DNA of 64,000 nucleotides, taken from Sediminicoccus sp. KRV36 (GTDB lineage Bacteria; Pseudomonadota; Alphaproteobacteria; Acetobacterales; Acetobacteraceae). Positions 16,848-25,946 of this stretch are shown piece after piece. A model generated the notes under the pieces. That model did no database searches, was not told the DNA's origin, and was given only the letters and a program-made list of their open reading frames with translations. Numbering within the stretch: the stretch's first letter is position 1; each line of letters opens with the position of its first letter. A program made the translations under genes and the position numbers. Where the stretch lies: NCBI RefSeq assembly GCF_023243115.1, contig NZ_CP085081.1, forward strand, positions 2,418,001 through 2,482,000. The letters are read 5' to 3'.

Positions 16848-17297
16848 TTACCCCTGCTTCCGCAGGGAGCGGGAAAAGCCGGGCCCAGCCTCGACGAAGC
16901 CGGTGGCGCGGCAGAAGGCTTGCAGCGATGGCGACTCTGCCGCCGCCGCGATCTCCATCCGGGTGCAGCCCGCCACGCGCGCGGCCTGCGCGGCGCCCTT
17001 GAGCAGCAGCCGGCCGATCCCCATGCGCCGCTGCTCCTCGCCCACCAGCAGGCACGTGATCTGCGCCACGGGGCTGGCCGCCGCCAGCGTCGGGTACCAG
17101 TGCATCAGGACCAGGCCGCTGGGCGGCCCCCATTGCAGCGCGACCAGGGCCGTGGCGCTGCCCTGGCGCAGCGCCGTGATCCGTTCCGCCAGGTCACGCG
17201 CCTCGATGAGCAGCCCGGCCTCGGCCAGCAGGATGGCGAGGCCAGGGGCCTCGGCCGCCGTCGCGGCACGGATTTCCAGGCCGTGGCGCAGGCTCAT
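16848..17297 (-). CDS. GNAT family N-acetyltransferase
   Basis: A 149-residue GNAT-fold protein. The acetyl-CoA pyrophosphate-binding motif A is clear at VGEEQRRMGIGRLLL (Q/R-x-x-G-x-G/A), after the beta-strand AQITCLLV; motif B follows at LQAFCRATGF. The length is typical of a single-domain GNAT. The substrate cannot be told from sequence. Its place between RidA and two D-aminoacylases invites the idea that it acetylates an amino acid or amine handled by that operon; this is inference only. Confidence 0.85.
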   Translation of the reverse strand: MSLRHGLEIRAATAAEAPGLAILLAEAGLLIEARDLAERITALRQGSATALVALQWGPPSGLVLMHWYPTLAAASPVAQITCLLVGEEQRRMGIGRLLLKGAAQAARVAGCTRMEIAAAAESPSLQAFCRATGFVEAGPGFSRSLRKQG

Positions 17298-17328
17298 TGA
17301 GCTGTTCCGTGTCCTGGCCCGGTGCGGC

Positions 17329-17709
17329 TCAACCCGCCAGCGCCACGCAGGCGAAGCCCACGCGCGCCTCGGTCGGCACGCCGAACAGCACGGTGTGCCG
17401 CGCCGGCAGGCCGCCCGGGAAATGCTTCACATATTCAGCGTTGCAGGCGGCGTAATCCGCGCGGTCGGTGATCAGCATGGTCACCTGCACCACGCGCTCC
17501 AGGCTGCTGCCCGCTTCGGACAGCAGGCCCGCGATGAAGGCGAGGGAATTGCGCACCTCCTCGGCCGGCGTGGCGCCGCGATGAATGCCCTGGGCCGGGT
17601 CATGCGGGGCTGAATGGCCGGAGACGTAGACCAGGCCGCCGGCCCGCACGGCGCGGGTGAAGGGGCGGCTCTCGCCGGGTGTGGGTGGGTGGAAGAATGC
17701 GATGTCCAT
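17329..17709 (-). CDS. RidA family (YjgF/YER057c/UK114) protein
   Basis: A 126-residue RidA-type protein; family members hydrolyse reactive enamine/imine intermediates formed during amino-acid catabolism. Visible marks are the early VRAGGLVYVSGH, the mid-region VVQVTMLITD, and LPARHTV with the conserved substrate-binding arginine. The glycine-rich start and total length are normal. It heads the minus-strand operon leading to two D-aminoacylases, where imines from D-amino-acid oxidation would be the natural substrate. Several subfamilies lack deaminase activity, so the exact role is uncertain. Confidence 0.88.
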   Translation of the reverse strand: MDIAFFHPPTPGESRPFTRAVRAGGLVYVSGHSAPHDPAQGIHRGATPAEEVRNSLAFIAGLLSEAGSSLERVVQVTMLITDRADYAACNAEYVKHFPGGLPARHTVLFGVPTEARVGFACVALAG

Positions 17710-17801
17710 CGGGCCCTCGGGGAAATGCGGGTTGAGTGTGGCGGATTGCGCGCCGCGCGCCAGCCATCCCCGTCCCGAAGGAATTGGGGTATGGAGGCGC
17801 C

Positions 17802-19721
17802 ATGAGCGATACCGAGACGCCAGCCGAAGCCAAGCCGCCCGCCAAGGCCCCCATGCCCGTCTGGTGGAGGGTCCTGTTTGGGGTTGCCGGCCTGCTCCTG
17901 CTGCTGCTGAGCCTGCCCGTTGGCGCCTGGTTCCTGCTGCCCCGCCTCGAACTGGCGCATCTGGCGGCGGACCGCGCGAGCACCATGCTGGGCCGGCCCG
18001 TTACCATCGAAAGCCTGCGGATCACGCCCGGCGAGCGGCTTGGCGTCGTGCTGCGGGGCGTGAAGCTCGCCAATATCGAGGGGGGCACGCGCGACGACAT
18101 GCTGCGCCTCGATGCGCTCTCGGCCGAACTGGATCTCATGGCGCTGCTGCATGGCACGCCGGTGCTGCGCGAGGCGCGGGTCGAGGGGCTTTCGGTGCTG
18201 CTGGAGCGCAATGCGGCGCGCGAAGCAAATTGGCATTTCGGGCCCGCGCGTGAGGCCGGACCCGCCGGCAGCCCGGCCCATCGTCGCCAGATCCCGCTGT
18301 TTGACGCCATCCGCATCGCCGGCAGCGAAGTCATCTTCCGCACCACGGGCGGCCTGATCCTGCCGACGCGGCTGGAGACGGCGAGCCTGACCGCGGGGGA
18401 TGAGAACGCGCCCATCCTGTTGCAGGCGACAGGCACGTACAACGGCGTGCCGATCACGCTCGAAGGCCCGCTGGGCAGCATCGCCGCCCTGCGCGAGGCC
18501 GGCAGCCCTTTTGGCCTTGATCTGAGCGCCATGGCCGGTGAGACGAGCCTCACGCTGATCGGCTCCAGCACGGACCCGCTGAATTTCGATGCCGTGCAGG
18601 GCAGGCTGGAACTGCGCGCGCCGAGCCCCGCGACATTGCTGGCACTGGGCGGCGCCGGGATGGAGGGCGTGCCCGATATCGCCATCGAACTGGCCGGCAC
18701 GCTGGACCGCCAGGGCGATGTCTGGCGCATGACCACGCTGGAGGGGCAGGCCGATGGCGCCCCCTTCACCGGCAGCCTGCTGCGCTTCACCGAAGGCCCG
18801 CGCGGCGAGCCGGATGCGCTGGCCATGGACCTCGCCTTCACGAAGCTCGATCTCAACCGGTTGTTGCGCGCGGGCGGCCACGGCCAGGAGGGCGAGGCCG
18901 ATCTCCCGCTCGCCGTCTTCACCGCGCCCGATCCGCTGATCGAACTGCGGATGAGTGCCAATGAACTGCTGTATGACGCGCTCCATGCGCGCGAGGCGCG
19001 GCTGGTCGCTTCCCTGGTCCCTGGCGAGGTGCGCGTGGAGACGCTTTCCATGCAGGCCTTCGGCGCCCGGATCAGCGCAACCGGCCGGCTGGAGGCGGAT
19101 GAAGATGACCTCCAGGTCGCGGCCGATGTCACGATGACCGAGGGCGACCTGGAAGCCCTGCGCCGCGCCTTTGGCATCCGCGAATTGCCCATCTCGGGCC
19201 GGATCGAGGGCCGGCTGGCCGTCACGGGCCGTGGCCGAAGCTTGAACGCGGCCGCACGCGGGGCGCATGTCTCGGCGGTGCTGGCGATGTCGGGCGGGAG
19301 CATCGCGCGGGAGGTGATCGAGATGACCACGACCGACCTGCGCGCCTTGTTTCGCACGGCGCGCGGGCGGGTGCGGCTTTCCTGCATGATCGCCGTGCTG
19401 GATATGCGCGCGGGTGTGGGCGAGGTGGCGCCGATGCGGCTGCGCTCGGCCAATGGAATGATCAGCGGGATGGCGTCGTTTGACCTCAACCGCCAGCGGC
19501 TGGACCTGATCATTGGCAGCCATCGGCAGACGACGGGCAGCTTCGCGCTGGATATCCCCATCCGGGTCAGCGGCAGCTTTGCCGACCCCGACATCCTGCC
19601 GGCGCAATGGTCCACCGCCGGGCGCGCGCGGCTTTCAGCGGGCGACCAGACGGTGCCGCTGCCGCCGGCGCTGCGCGATTACGCCCGCCGCAGCCCGTGC
19701 TTCTTCGCAGGTGGCCGCTGA
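17802..19721 (+). CDS. AsmA-like outer-membrane biogenesis protein
   Basis: A 639-residue AsmA-family protein, likely anchored in the inner membrane with a periplasmic beta-rich body. A single N-terminal membrane segment (about 24-45, LFGVAGLLLLLLSLPVGAW) is followed by the family's opening RPVTIESLRITPGERLGV. The C-terminal AsmA repeat is seen in MRLRSANGMISGMASFDLN and LDLIIGSHRQTTGSFALDIPI, then SGSFADPDI. AsmA-like proteins are linked to lipid transport or assembly of the outer membrane. The ATG at 17802 has GGAGG upstream and is preferred to an in-frame start at 17736. It diverges from ridA. Confidence 0.85.
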   Translation: MSDTETPAEAKPPAKAPMPVWWRVLFGVAGLLLLLLSLPVGAWFLLPRLELAHLAADRASTMLGRPVTIESLRITPGERLGVVLRGVKLANIEGGTRDDMLRLDALSAELDLMALLHGTPVLREARVEGLSVLLERNAAREANWHFGPAREAGPAGSPAHRRQIPLFDAIRIAGSEVIFRTTGGLILPTRLETASLTAGDENAPILLQATGTYNGVPITLEGPLGSIAALREAGSPFGLDLSAMAGETSLTLIGSSTDPLNFDAVQGRLELRAPSPATLLALGGAGMEGVPDIAIELAGTLDRQGDVWRMTTLEGQADGAPFTGSLLRFTEGPRGEPDALAMDLAFTKLDLNRLLRAGGHGQEGEADLPLAVFTAPDPLIELRMSANELLYDALHAREARLVASLVPGEVRVETLSMQAFGARISATGRLEADEDDLQVAADVTMTEGDLEALRRAFGIRELPISGRIEGRLAVTGRGRSLNAAARGAHVSAVLAMSGGSIAREVIEMTTTDLRALFRTARGRVRLSCMIAVLDMRAGVGEVAPMRLRSANGMISGMASFDLNRQRLDLIIGSHRQTTGSFALDIPIRVSGSFADPDILPAQWSTAGRARLSAGDQTVPLPPALRDYARRSPCFFAGGR

Positions 19722-19754
19722 GGGCTCGGCGCCCGTTTGAGAGCAGGTATGGCC

Positions 19755-19777
19755 CCGCGCGTGTTCAGCCCGCGCGG
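19755..19777. terminator. Hairpin between converging asmA-like and tyrS
   Basis: Arms CCGCGCG and CGCGCGG enclose a 9-base loop that contains the tyrS stop codon. The position between convergent genes fits a terminator, but there is no T-run and the arms are short, so the call is tentative. Confidence 0.35.
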
Positions 19778-20994
19778 ACCAGCACGTGCTTCTTCTTCCC
19801 GGCCGAGAGCTTGGCCGCGCCGTCCCGCAGGTCGCTCTCGGTCACGCTCATGGCCGCGTCACTGACGGCGGCGTCGTTCAGCCGCACGCCGTTCTGGGCA
19901 ACCAGGCGCCGCGCCTCGCCCTTGCTGGCGGCCAGCCCCGCGCTGACCAGCAGGTCCGCCAGCGAGGCAGGCAGCGCGTGGGCGATGCTGGGCAGGCTTT
20001 CGGCGGCCGTGCCTTGCTCAAAGGCCTGGCGCGCGGTTTCTGCCGCGGCTTCGGCCGCCGCCCGGCCATGCAGCAGGGCGCAGGCTTCGGTGGCGAGGAT
20101 CTTCTTCGCCTCATTCACCTCAGCACCCTGGAGCGCGCCGAGGCGGCGCACCTCCGCCATCGGCAACTCGGTAAAGAGGGCCATGAACCGCCCCACATCC
20201 GCATCCTCGGCGTTGCGCCAGAATTGCCAGTAATCATAGGGGCTGACGCGCTCGGCGTTCAGCCAGACGGCACCCGCCGCCGTCTTGCCCATCTTGGCGC
20301 CCGAGGCCGAGGTGATCAGCGGCGTGGTGATGCCGAACGCCTCCTGCTGATCCATCCGGCGCACCAGATCCGCGCCCATGACGATGTTGCCCCATTGGTC
20401 GCTGCCGCCCATTTGCAGCGTGACACCGTGCCGGCGGCGCAGCTCCACGAAATCATAGCTTTGCAGCAGCATGTAGTTGAACTCGATGAAGGTCAGCGGC
20501 TGGTCCCGTTCCAGGCGCAGCTTCACGCTGTCCATGCTCAGCATGCGGTTCACGCTGAAATGCCGGCCCACCTCACGCAGGAAGGGGATATAGGCGAGGG
20601 CGTCCAGCCATTCGGCATTGTCCAGCATCATCGCCGTGCCGGGAGTGTCGCCGAAGGTCAGGAAGGGCTCGAACACGCGGCGGATGCCGGCCTTGTTCTC
20701 TGCGATGCGCTCCTCGGTGAGGATCATGCGCGTTTCATCCCGGCCCGATGGATCACCGATCTTGGTGGTGCCGCCGCCCATCAGCACGACGGGGCGGTTA
20801 CCGGTCCGCGCCATCCAGCGCAGCAGCATGATCTGCACCAGGCTGCCCACATGCAGGCTATCGGCCGTGGCGTCGAAGCCGATATAGCCCGTCACCGGAC
20901 CCTTGGCGAAATGCGCGGCGAGTGCGGTTTCCTCCGTCATCTGATGGACGAAGCCGCGCTCGCGAATGATCGAGAGAAAATCTGAGGCTGACAT
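19765..20994 (-). CDS. tyrS: Tyrosyl-tRNA synthetase
   Basis: A 409-residue class I aminoacyl-tRNA synthetase charging tRNA-Tyr. The tyrosine pocket and HIGH-equivalent are in [17 protein letters not shown]; the KMSKS loop is SGAKMGKTA, the KxGKT form usual for the E. coli-type bacterial enzyme. GGSDQWGNI and the C-terminal S4-like RNA-binding part ([19 protein letters not shown]) are complete. The ATG at 20994 starts MSASDFLS; a longer frame would run 14 residues further into the 51-bp region shared with divergent anmK. Confidence 0.96.
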   Translation of the reverse strand: MSASDFLSIIRERGFVHQMTEETALAAHFAKGPVTGYIGFDATADSLHVGSLVQIMLLRWMARTGNRPVVLMGGGTTKIGDPSGRDETRMILTEERIAENKAGIRRVFEPFLTFGDTPGTAMMLDNAEWLDALAYIPFLREVGRHFSVNRMLSMDSVKLRLERDQPLTFIEFNYMLLQSYDFVELRRRHGVTLQMGGSDQWGNIVMGADLVRRMDQQEAFGITTPLITSASGAKMGKTAAGAVWLNAERVSPYDYWQFWRNAEDADVGRFMALFTELPMAEVRRLGALQGAEVNEAKKILATEACALLHGRAAAEAAAETARQAFEQGTAAESLPSIAHALPASLADLLVSAGLAASKGEARRLVAQNGVRLNDAAVSDAAMSVTESDLRDGAAKLSAGKKKHVLVRAG

Positions 20995-21045
20995 GCAATG
21001 GAGACCCGAATGGCGTTTCGCGCAGCGCCGTAGCACAATCAGCCC

Positions 21046-22173
21046 ATGTTGAGAATCGTGGGCCTGATGAGCGGAACCTCGCTCGATGGCGTGGATGCTG
21101 CCTGGGTCGAGACGGATGGGGAACGCGTGGGCCTGCTCGGCCCCACGCTGACGCTACCCTATGACCCGGGGCTGCGGCGCGATCTGCGCCGGCTGCTGGA
21201 GCTGGCCCCGGGCCTCTCGCCAGAGGATCCCTTCCTGCTGGATTGCACCGCCCGCCTGACCGAGCGCCATGCCGCGGCCGTCCTGCGCATCCAGCAGGAG
21301 GCCGCGCGGGCCGGGCTGCCGGAGGCGGAGCTGATCGGCTTCCATGGCCAGACCATCCTGCACCGGCCGCTGCGCCCCGGCGATTCGCGCAACGCGCGCG
21401 GCTACACTTGGCAGATCGGTGATGCGCGGATGCTGGCGCGTGAGACGGGCCTTTCGGTGGCGTTTGATTTCCGCAGCGCGGATGTGGCAGTGGGCGGGCA
21501 GGGGGCGCCGCTGGTGCCGATCGCGCATGCCGCACTGGCGCATAACCTGCCCAAGCCGCTGGCCGTGCTCAATCTCGGCGGGGTTGCGAATGTCACCTAT
21601 CTGGGGGCCGGGGGTGAGCTGCTGGCCTTTGATACCGGCCCGGCCAATGGGCCGCTGGATGACTGGGCCAAGCGTTCCCTGGGGCGCGACTATGACAAGG
21701 ACGGCAATCTGGCACTGGCCGGCCAGGCCGATGGCGTGGTGCTGGGCCGGCTGATGGCGCATCCCTATCTGGCGCTGAGCCCGCCGAAATCGCTCGACCG
21801 GCTGGATTTCGACCGCGCCCTGCGCGAGGCCGGGGCGCATCTCCTCTCGCCCCAGGATGGCGCGGCGACGCTGGTGGCGTTCTGCGCCGTTTGCGTGGCA
21901 GCAGCGGCGCGGCACTTCCCCGAGCCCCCCATGCAATGGCTGGTGGGCGGCGGCGGGCGGCGGAACCCGGCCCTGATGCGAGCCCTGACGGCCACGTTGA
22001 GCGAGCCGGTGCGCCCGGTGGAAGTCGCCGGCTGGAATGGGGATGCGCTGGAGGCGCAGTGCTTTGCCGTGCTCGCCGCCCGCACCGCGCGCGGCCTGCC
22101 GATCAGCTTCCCGGAGACGACGGGCGCGCCACACCCCATGGCGGGCGGCCAGGTGCTGGGCGGGCTGCTGTAA
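21046..22173 (+). CDS. anmK: Anhydro-N-acetylmuramic acid kinase
   Basis: A 375-residue sugar kinase that opens and phosphorylates 1,6-anhydro-MurNAc during murein recycling. The N-terminal phosphate loop [14 protein letters not shown] is diagnostic. [11 protein letters not shown], the acidic [13 protein letters not shown] and the closing [12 protein letters not shown] and [15 protein letters not shown] all match. It is divergently paired with tyrS across 51 bp, a conserved arrangement in many alphaproteobacteria. Length is normal and no residue of note is missing. Confidence 0.95.
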   Translation: MLRIVGLMSGTSLDGVDAAWVETDGERVGLLGPTLTLPYDPGLRRDLRRLLELAPGLSPEDPFLLDCTARLTERHAAAVLRIQQEAARAGLPEAELIGFHGQTILHRPLRPGDSRNARGYTWQIGDARMLARETGLSVAFDFRSADVAVGGQGAPLVPIAHAALAHNLPKPLAVLNLGGVANVTYLGAGGELLAFDTGPANGPLDDWAKRSLGRDYDKDGNLALAGQADGVVLGRLMAHPYLALSPPKSLDRLDFDRALREAGAHLLSPQDGAATLVAFCAVCVAAAARHFPEPPMQWLVGGGGRRNPALMRALTATLSEPVRPVEVAGWNGDALEAQCFAVLAARTARGLPISFPETTGAPHPMAGGQVLGGLL

Positions 22174-22282
22174 CGCGGCGGGCTGGTGGGGCAAGCGCGG
22201 GTCAGGACGGCGACGCTGCTTCCGCGTCCTCCCATAAGAGCCTGACCGATCAGAATTTTATTCGGATTTATGGGTTCGGCAC

Positions 22283-22406
22283 GGCATCCGGGATGCCTGC
22301 GAGGCGGCTTTGAACGTGCAATGCATCCGAGATGCAGCGCGACGGCAAAGGCACAGAATTAACGGATTATGTCTGCCAATCCATTCGGCGGATGCTGCGC
22401 CGCATC
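22283..22406. promoter_or_regulatory. Cluster of GCATC/GATGC dyads in gene-free DNA
   Basis: The 313 bp between anmK and the small gene at 22487 are richer in A+T than the surroundings and hold no credible gene. They contain three dyads built on the same half-site: GGCATC-CGG-GATGCC (22283-22297), TGCATC-CGA-GATGCA (22322-22336, centre 39 bp further on) and GATGC-TGCGCC-GCATC (22391-22406). The first two share the spacing and a CG core, as expected of binding sites for a dimeric regulator. No regulator gene is adjacent. The role is inferred. Confidence 0.35.
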
Positions 22407-22486
22407 ATGTTCTAGTGGATGCGCGCAACATTCGGTTCTGCCAGGCAGGTGGGGCCGCGCGCGCCCGCCAGGGAAGGGGCGGCGCT

Positions 22487-22657
22487 TCAGCCCTTCGACT
22501 TGGCGCCGTCCTGTGAGGCGGTCCTGGCCTTGGCCACCTTTGTCGCGCTGCGGATCGGCGCCTGCCCAGCGATGCCTTCCGCGCGGGCGGCGCGGTTCAT
22601 GGCAGCGACGTGCAGGGCAGCGGTAGCGAGGGCAATGCCCCGGCGGGAGAGTTCCAT
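22487..22657 (-). CDS. Possible small basic protein (56 residues)
   Basis: An unrecognised 56-residue product that starts MELSRRGIALATAALHVAAM and ends in an Ala/Lys/Ser-rich basic tail. The ATG at 22657 has AGGA nine bases upstream, and a weak promoter-like pair (TTGTCA at 22705-22710, TATATC at 22684-22689, 15-bp gap) lies before it. The N-terminus could be a weak signal peptide. It follows the Bug receptor gene on the same strand after 78 AT-rich bases. An overlapping plus-strand frame is less likely. Treat as hypothetical. Confidence 0.4.
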   Translation of the reverse strand: MELSRRGIALATAALHVAAMNRAARAEGIAGQAPIRSATKVAKARTASQDGAKSKG

Positions 22658-22735
22658 CGGCGTAAATCCTACTTGGCGAGTTGGATATACTCCGCTCAGG
22701 CACATGACAAAAGGGAAAAACGTTCCGCTTTTAAA

Positions 22736-23701
22736 TTAATCAGCCCGCAACCCCGTCGCGCGCTGCAATTCGGCCCATTGGGCACGATCCCGCGCCACAT
22801 AGGCGGCGAATTCGGCCGTACTCATCGGCAAGGCTTCCGTGCCCTGTGCCGCAAGCCGGGCGCGGAAGGCGGGGCGCGCCAGGATCGTCTGGATGGCCGT
22901 ATGCAGCGTGGTGACGATGGGGGCCGGCAGGCCGGCCGGGCCATGCAGGCCATACCAGTTCAGCACGTCATAACCGGGGACCGTGGCGGAAATGCTGGGC
23001 ACATCCGGCAGCACGCCCAGCGGCACCGGCGTCGAGACGCCCAGCGCCCGCACGCGCCCGTCCCGGATGAAAGCCAGGGCACCCGGAATATTGTCGGCGA
23101 TCGCGCCAAGCCGCCCGGCCATCAGGTCGGGCATAGCCAGCGCCGTGCCGCGATAGGGCACATGCGTCATGTCCAGCCCCGTCTTCTGCGCCAGCAGCGC
23201 CATGGCCATGTGCGTGGAGGCGCCAATCCCCGCCGAGCCATAGGCCAGCAAGCCCGGCCTTGCGCGGACATAGGCAATGAATTCGGCCACGCTGCGGATG
23301 GGCAATTCATTGTTCACGATCAGCACTGCGGGCACGCCCGCGAAATTCGCGATGGGTGTGGTGTCCGTCGCCGGATCGAAGCTCAACCGCGTGAGGACGG
23401 GAACGATGCCGTGCGTCGCCTGGCCCGAGCAGACCAGCGTGTATCCATCCGGCCGGGCACGCGCGACGAATTCCGTGCCCACCGCGCCACCAGCGCCGGT
23501 CCGGTTCTCGACCACCACCTGCTGGTTCAGCAGCGGCCCCAGTTCATCGGCCATGAAGCGCGCCATGACATCGGCGGCACCGCCGGCGGCGAAGGGGGCA
23601 ACGATGCGAATGGGCCGTTCCGGCACCCAGGCGGCTTGTGCTTGTGCGCGGAACACGAGCGCGGGTGCCGCGAGAAGGGGCAGGAGAGAGCGACGAAACA
23701 T
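22736..23701 (-). CDS. TTT (Bug family) receptor
   Basis: A 321-residue Bug receptor with signal peptide MFRRSLLPLLAAPALV and a probable cut after AQA. Family blocks are APFAAGGAADVMAR, VVENRTGAGGAVG, RPDGYTLV and HVPYRGTALAMPDLMAG. It is not close to the tandem pair at 9050-10994, so it represents a separate subfamily. The gene stands alone, 158 bp after the amidohydrolase gene on the same strand, and ends in an AT-rich stretch. Its nearest functional neighbour is that amidohydrolase, which could act on the captured compound. Confidence 0.9.
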   Translation of the reverse strand: MFRRSLLPLLAAPALVFRAQAQAAWVPERPIRIVAPFAAGGAADVMARFMADELGPLLNQQVVVENRTGAGGAVGTEFVARARPDGYTLVCSGQATHGIVPVLTRLSFDPATDTTPIANFAGVPAVLIVNNELPIRSVAEFIAYVRARPGLLAYGSAGIGASTHMAMALLAQKTGLDMTHVPYRGTALAMPDLMAGRLGAIADNIPGALAFIRDGRVRALGVSTPVPLGVLPDVPSISATVPGYDVLNWYGLHGPAGLPAPIVTTLHTAIQTILARPAFRARLAAQGTEALPMSTAEFAAYVARDRAQWAELQRATGLRAD

Positions 23702-23859
23702 GAAGATTTCCCGGCCTGAGAAGGTTGAGCCGGAATATCAGCAAAACTCATGCCGCAGTGCAGCATGCGGATCAGGAATCGAACGCGGATGCCGCTGGAT
23801 CGCGCCGGCCGTCCAACCCCGGCACCCAAGGGCGGAAAACACCCCGTTCGGGGATCGCC

Positions 23860-25377
23860 TCAGAGGCCGGAATTGGGCGCGTCGCACATGTAGCGGCTGA
23901 GGTGATAGGGCCGCGCGGCGAGGCCCGAGCAGAAGCTGGCCACCACCGGTTCCAGCGCATCGAACAGCGCCTTGCCCTGGATGGCCGCCGCCTCCAGCCG
24001 GGCACGCGCCGCCTCCGCCTCATCGGCCAGCTTTGCCATGTCCAGCGTGGTGTGGCGGCCATCACGATAGACGAAGCGCCCGCCGATCATCACATGGCGC
24101 ACGCCGGTCGCGTCCTCGGCGTGGATCATCTGGTTGATGGTCGCGTTGTGCGGCATCCATTGCGTCTTGTGCAGGTCGAGGAAAACGATATCGGCCTTCA
24201 TGCCCGGCGCGATGGCGCCCACATCCGGGATGCCAAGCGCCCGCGCGGAGCCGATGGTGCCGGCGCGATACACCTGCTCCGCCGTCGCCCATTCGTAAGG
24301 GTCGGGCTTTTGCACATGGGAGGTGAAGGCCGCCAGGCGCATCGCCTCATACATGTTGCCATTGTCGCCGCTGGAGACGCCATCCGTGCCGATGCCGATG
24401 TTCACGCCCAGCTCCAGCGCGCGCTTCAGCCGGAACATCCCGTTGCCGAGCTTCATGTTGGAAGCCGGGTTGTGCGCGATGGAGGCGCCACGATCCGCCA
24501 GCAGCCGGAAATCATCATCATCCAGCCAGACGCCATGCGCCACGGTGAAATCGGGGCCGATCAGGCCCAGGCTGTCCATGTAATGCACCAGCGTCATGCC
24601 GTATTTCTGCATGCCGACCACCGCCTGCACCTTGCTCTCACCGACATGGCTGTGCAGGCCGACATTGTATTTCCGCGCGAGGTCCCGGCAGCCGCAGAGG
24701 AATTCCTGGCTGCAATGATGCGGGATGGTCGGTGCCACGGCGAAGCGGATATCCTCGGCATTCCAGCGCCAGTCGCGCAGCGCCGCATCCATCACGGCGA
24801 TGGTTTCCTGCCAGGGGCGGAACCTGATCTTCTCGGCCTCGGCGCGCAGCTTGTCCGGCAGCGCATCCATCAGCCCCGGAATGGCCTCATACAGCGAACG
24901 ATCCGCCACCATGGGGGCGATCAGCGCGCGCATGCCGACGGTGGCATAGGCATCGGCCACGGCATCCAGCCCCTCTACCGTGGGGAGGGGGACCTCCATC
25001 GTCAGGTCATAGGCGGCGGTGCAGCCCTTCGCCACCATCTCGGCCGCGCAGAGCAGGGTGGAGAGGCGCTTGTCCTGCAGGTTGCGGTTGCCGCCGATCC
25101 AGGGGGCGGCGGCGAGCAGCGTCTCCAGGCTCATCCGGTCGCCCTGGCCGCGGGCCAGGCCGCCATGGCCGTGGGTGTGGGCGTTGATCAGCCCGGGATG
25201 CAGCAGATTGGTGCTGGCATCCACGATGCGCGTGCCCTCGGGGGCGGTGAGATTCTCGCCCACCTCGCGGATGATGCCGTCCTGGATCAGGATATCGGTC
25301 ACCGCCGCGCGGCTCAGGCCAGGGTCGGTCAGGCGCCCGCCCTTGATGAGTTGCCAGCCGGGTTCCGCCTTGGCCAT
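23860..25377 (-). CDS. Metal-dependent amidohydrolase / deaminase (TrzA-AtzA-like)
   Basis: A 505-residue amidohydrolase of the cytosine-deaminase/chlorohydrolase group. The metal site is readable: HTHGHG in NAHTHGHGG, HSHVGE, VAHGVWLDDDD and the aspartate of IGTDGVSSGDN. HNPASNMKLG matches the group that includes TrzA, AtzA and SsnA/guanine deaminases. The C-terminus closes the beta-sandwich domain (GMKADIVFLDL, GRFVYRDGRHTT) and then has a long helical tail. Which amino-heterocycle or similar compound it hydrolyses is unknown. It begins two bases after the phosphatase gene end downstream of a three-gene set running from 26557. Confidence 0.88.
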   Translation of the reverse strand: MAKAEPGWQLIKGGRLTDPGLSRAAVTDILIQDGIIREVGENLTAPEGTRIVDASTNLLHPGLINAHTHGHGGLARGQGDRMSLETLLAAAPWIGGNRNLQDKRLSTLLCAAEMVAKGCTAAYDLTMEVPLPTVEGLDAVADAYATVGMRALIAPMVADRSLYEAIPGLMDALPDKLRAEAEKIRFRPWQETIAVMDAALRDWRWNAEDIRFAVAPTIPHHCSQEFLCGCRDLARKYNVGLHSHVGESKVQAVVGMQKYGMTLVHYMDSLGLIGPDFTVAHGVWLDDDDFRLLADRGASIAHNPASNMKLGNGMFRLKRALELGVNIGIGTDGVSSGDNGNMYEAMRLAAFTSHVQKPDPYEWATAEQVYRAGTIGSARALGIPDVGAIAPGMKADIVFLDLHKTQWMPHNATINQMIHAEDATGVRHVMIGGRFVYRDGRHTTLDMAKLADEAEAARARLEAAAIQGKALFDALEPVVASFCSGLAARPYHLSRYMCDAPNSGL

Positions 25378-25379
25378 GT

Positions 25380-25946
25380 TCAGCTCTCCGGGGCGAGTTC
25401 GAGGGCGTCCAGCGTCCAGCTGCCCGGGCCGGGCTGGGCGAAAAGCGGCAGCGCATTGGGCGTGCGCACATTGGAGGGCAGTCCCGCCTCATAGCGGAAG
25501 GCGCGCCACAAGGCGCCATGCGCCACTACGAGGACCGGGCCGGACAACGCGGTCGCGCGGTTGATGGCGCGCACGGCGCGGGCACGGAGCGCCGCGAAGG
25601 GCTCGGCGCCCAGGGGCGTGTAGGTATCGGCGATCCAGTCATCATACCAATCGCCCATCGGCTTGCCTTCCTGCTCGCCGAAATTCACTTCCATCAGCTC
25701 GTCATCGAGCTGCACGGGCAGGCCGAGGGTGGCGGCCACCGTCTCCGCCGTCACGCGGGCGCGGCTCAAGGGGCTCGCCACGATGGTGGAGATCCGGGTG
25801 CCGGCGAGCGTGCGTGCGGCGCGCTCGGCCTGCATCTGGCCGACCTTGTTAAGCGGGATGTCGGTCTGGCCCTGGCTCAACCCCTCCGCGTTCCAATCCG
25901 TCTCGCCATGGCGCAGGAACCAGAAGGGGATGGGGTTGAGCATCAT
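25380..25946 (-). CDS. Histidine phosphatase family protein
   Basis: A 188-residue phosphoglycerate-mutase-like phosphatase. The phosphohistidine motif is FLRHGETDWN near residue 10; a second arginine is in SPLSRARVTAE, and the partner acid/His are in MEVNFGEQEG and VVAHGALWR. The short length is typical of small-molecule phosphatases (CobC/GpmB-like), so substrate is open. Two adjacent ATGs (25946, 25943) serve as start, and the first overlaps the upstream GST stop by four bases, so the genes are translationally coupled. Confidence 0.88.
   Translation of the reverse strand: MMLNPIPFWFLRHGETDWNAEGLSQGQTDIPLNKVGQMQAERAARTLAGTRISTIVASPLSRARVTAETVAATLGLPVQLDDELMEVNFGEQEGKPMGDWYDDWIADTYTPLGAEPFAALRARAVRAINRATALSGPVLVVAHGALWRAFRYEAGLPSNVRTPNALPLFAQPGPGSWTLDALELAPES

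Noticed and set aside
17481..19615. Two minus-strand frames of 671 and 708 codons opposite the AsmA-like gene
   Set aside because: Both are antisense to a gene with clear AsmA features, have Arg/Ser- or Gln/His-rich nonsense composition, and run through the real ridA gene in the wrong frames.
22419..22739. Plus-strand 106-codon frame opposite the small gene at 22487
   Set aside because: No ribosome site before its ATG and no recognisable composition; the minus-strand frame has a better start context.
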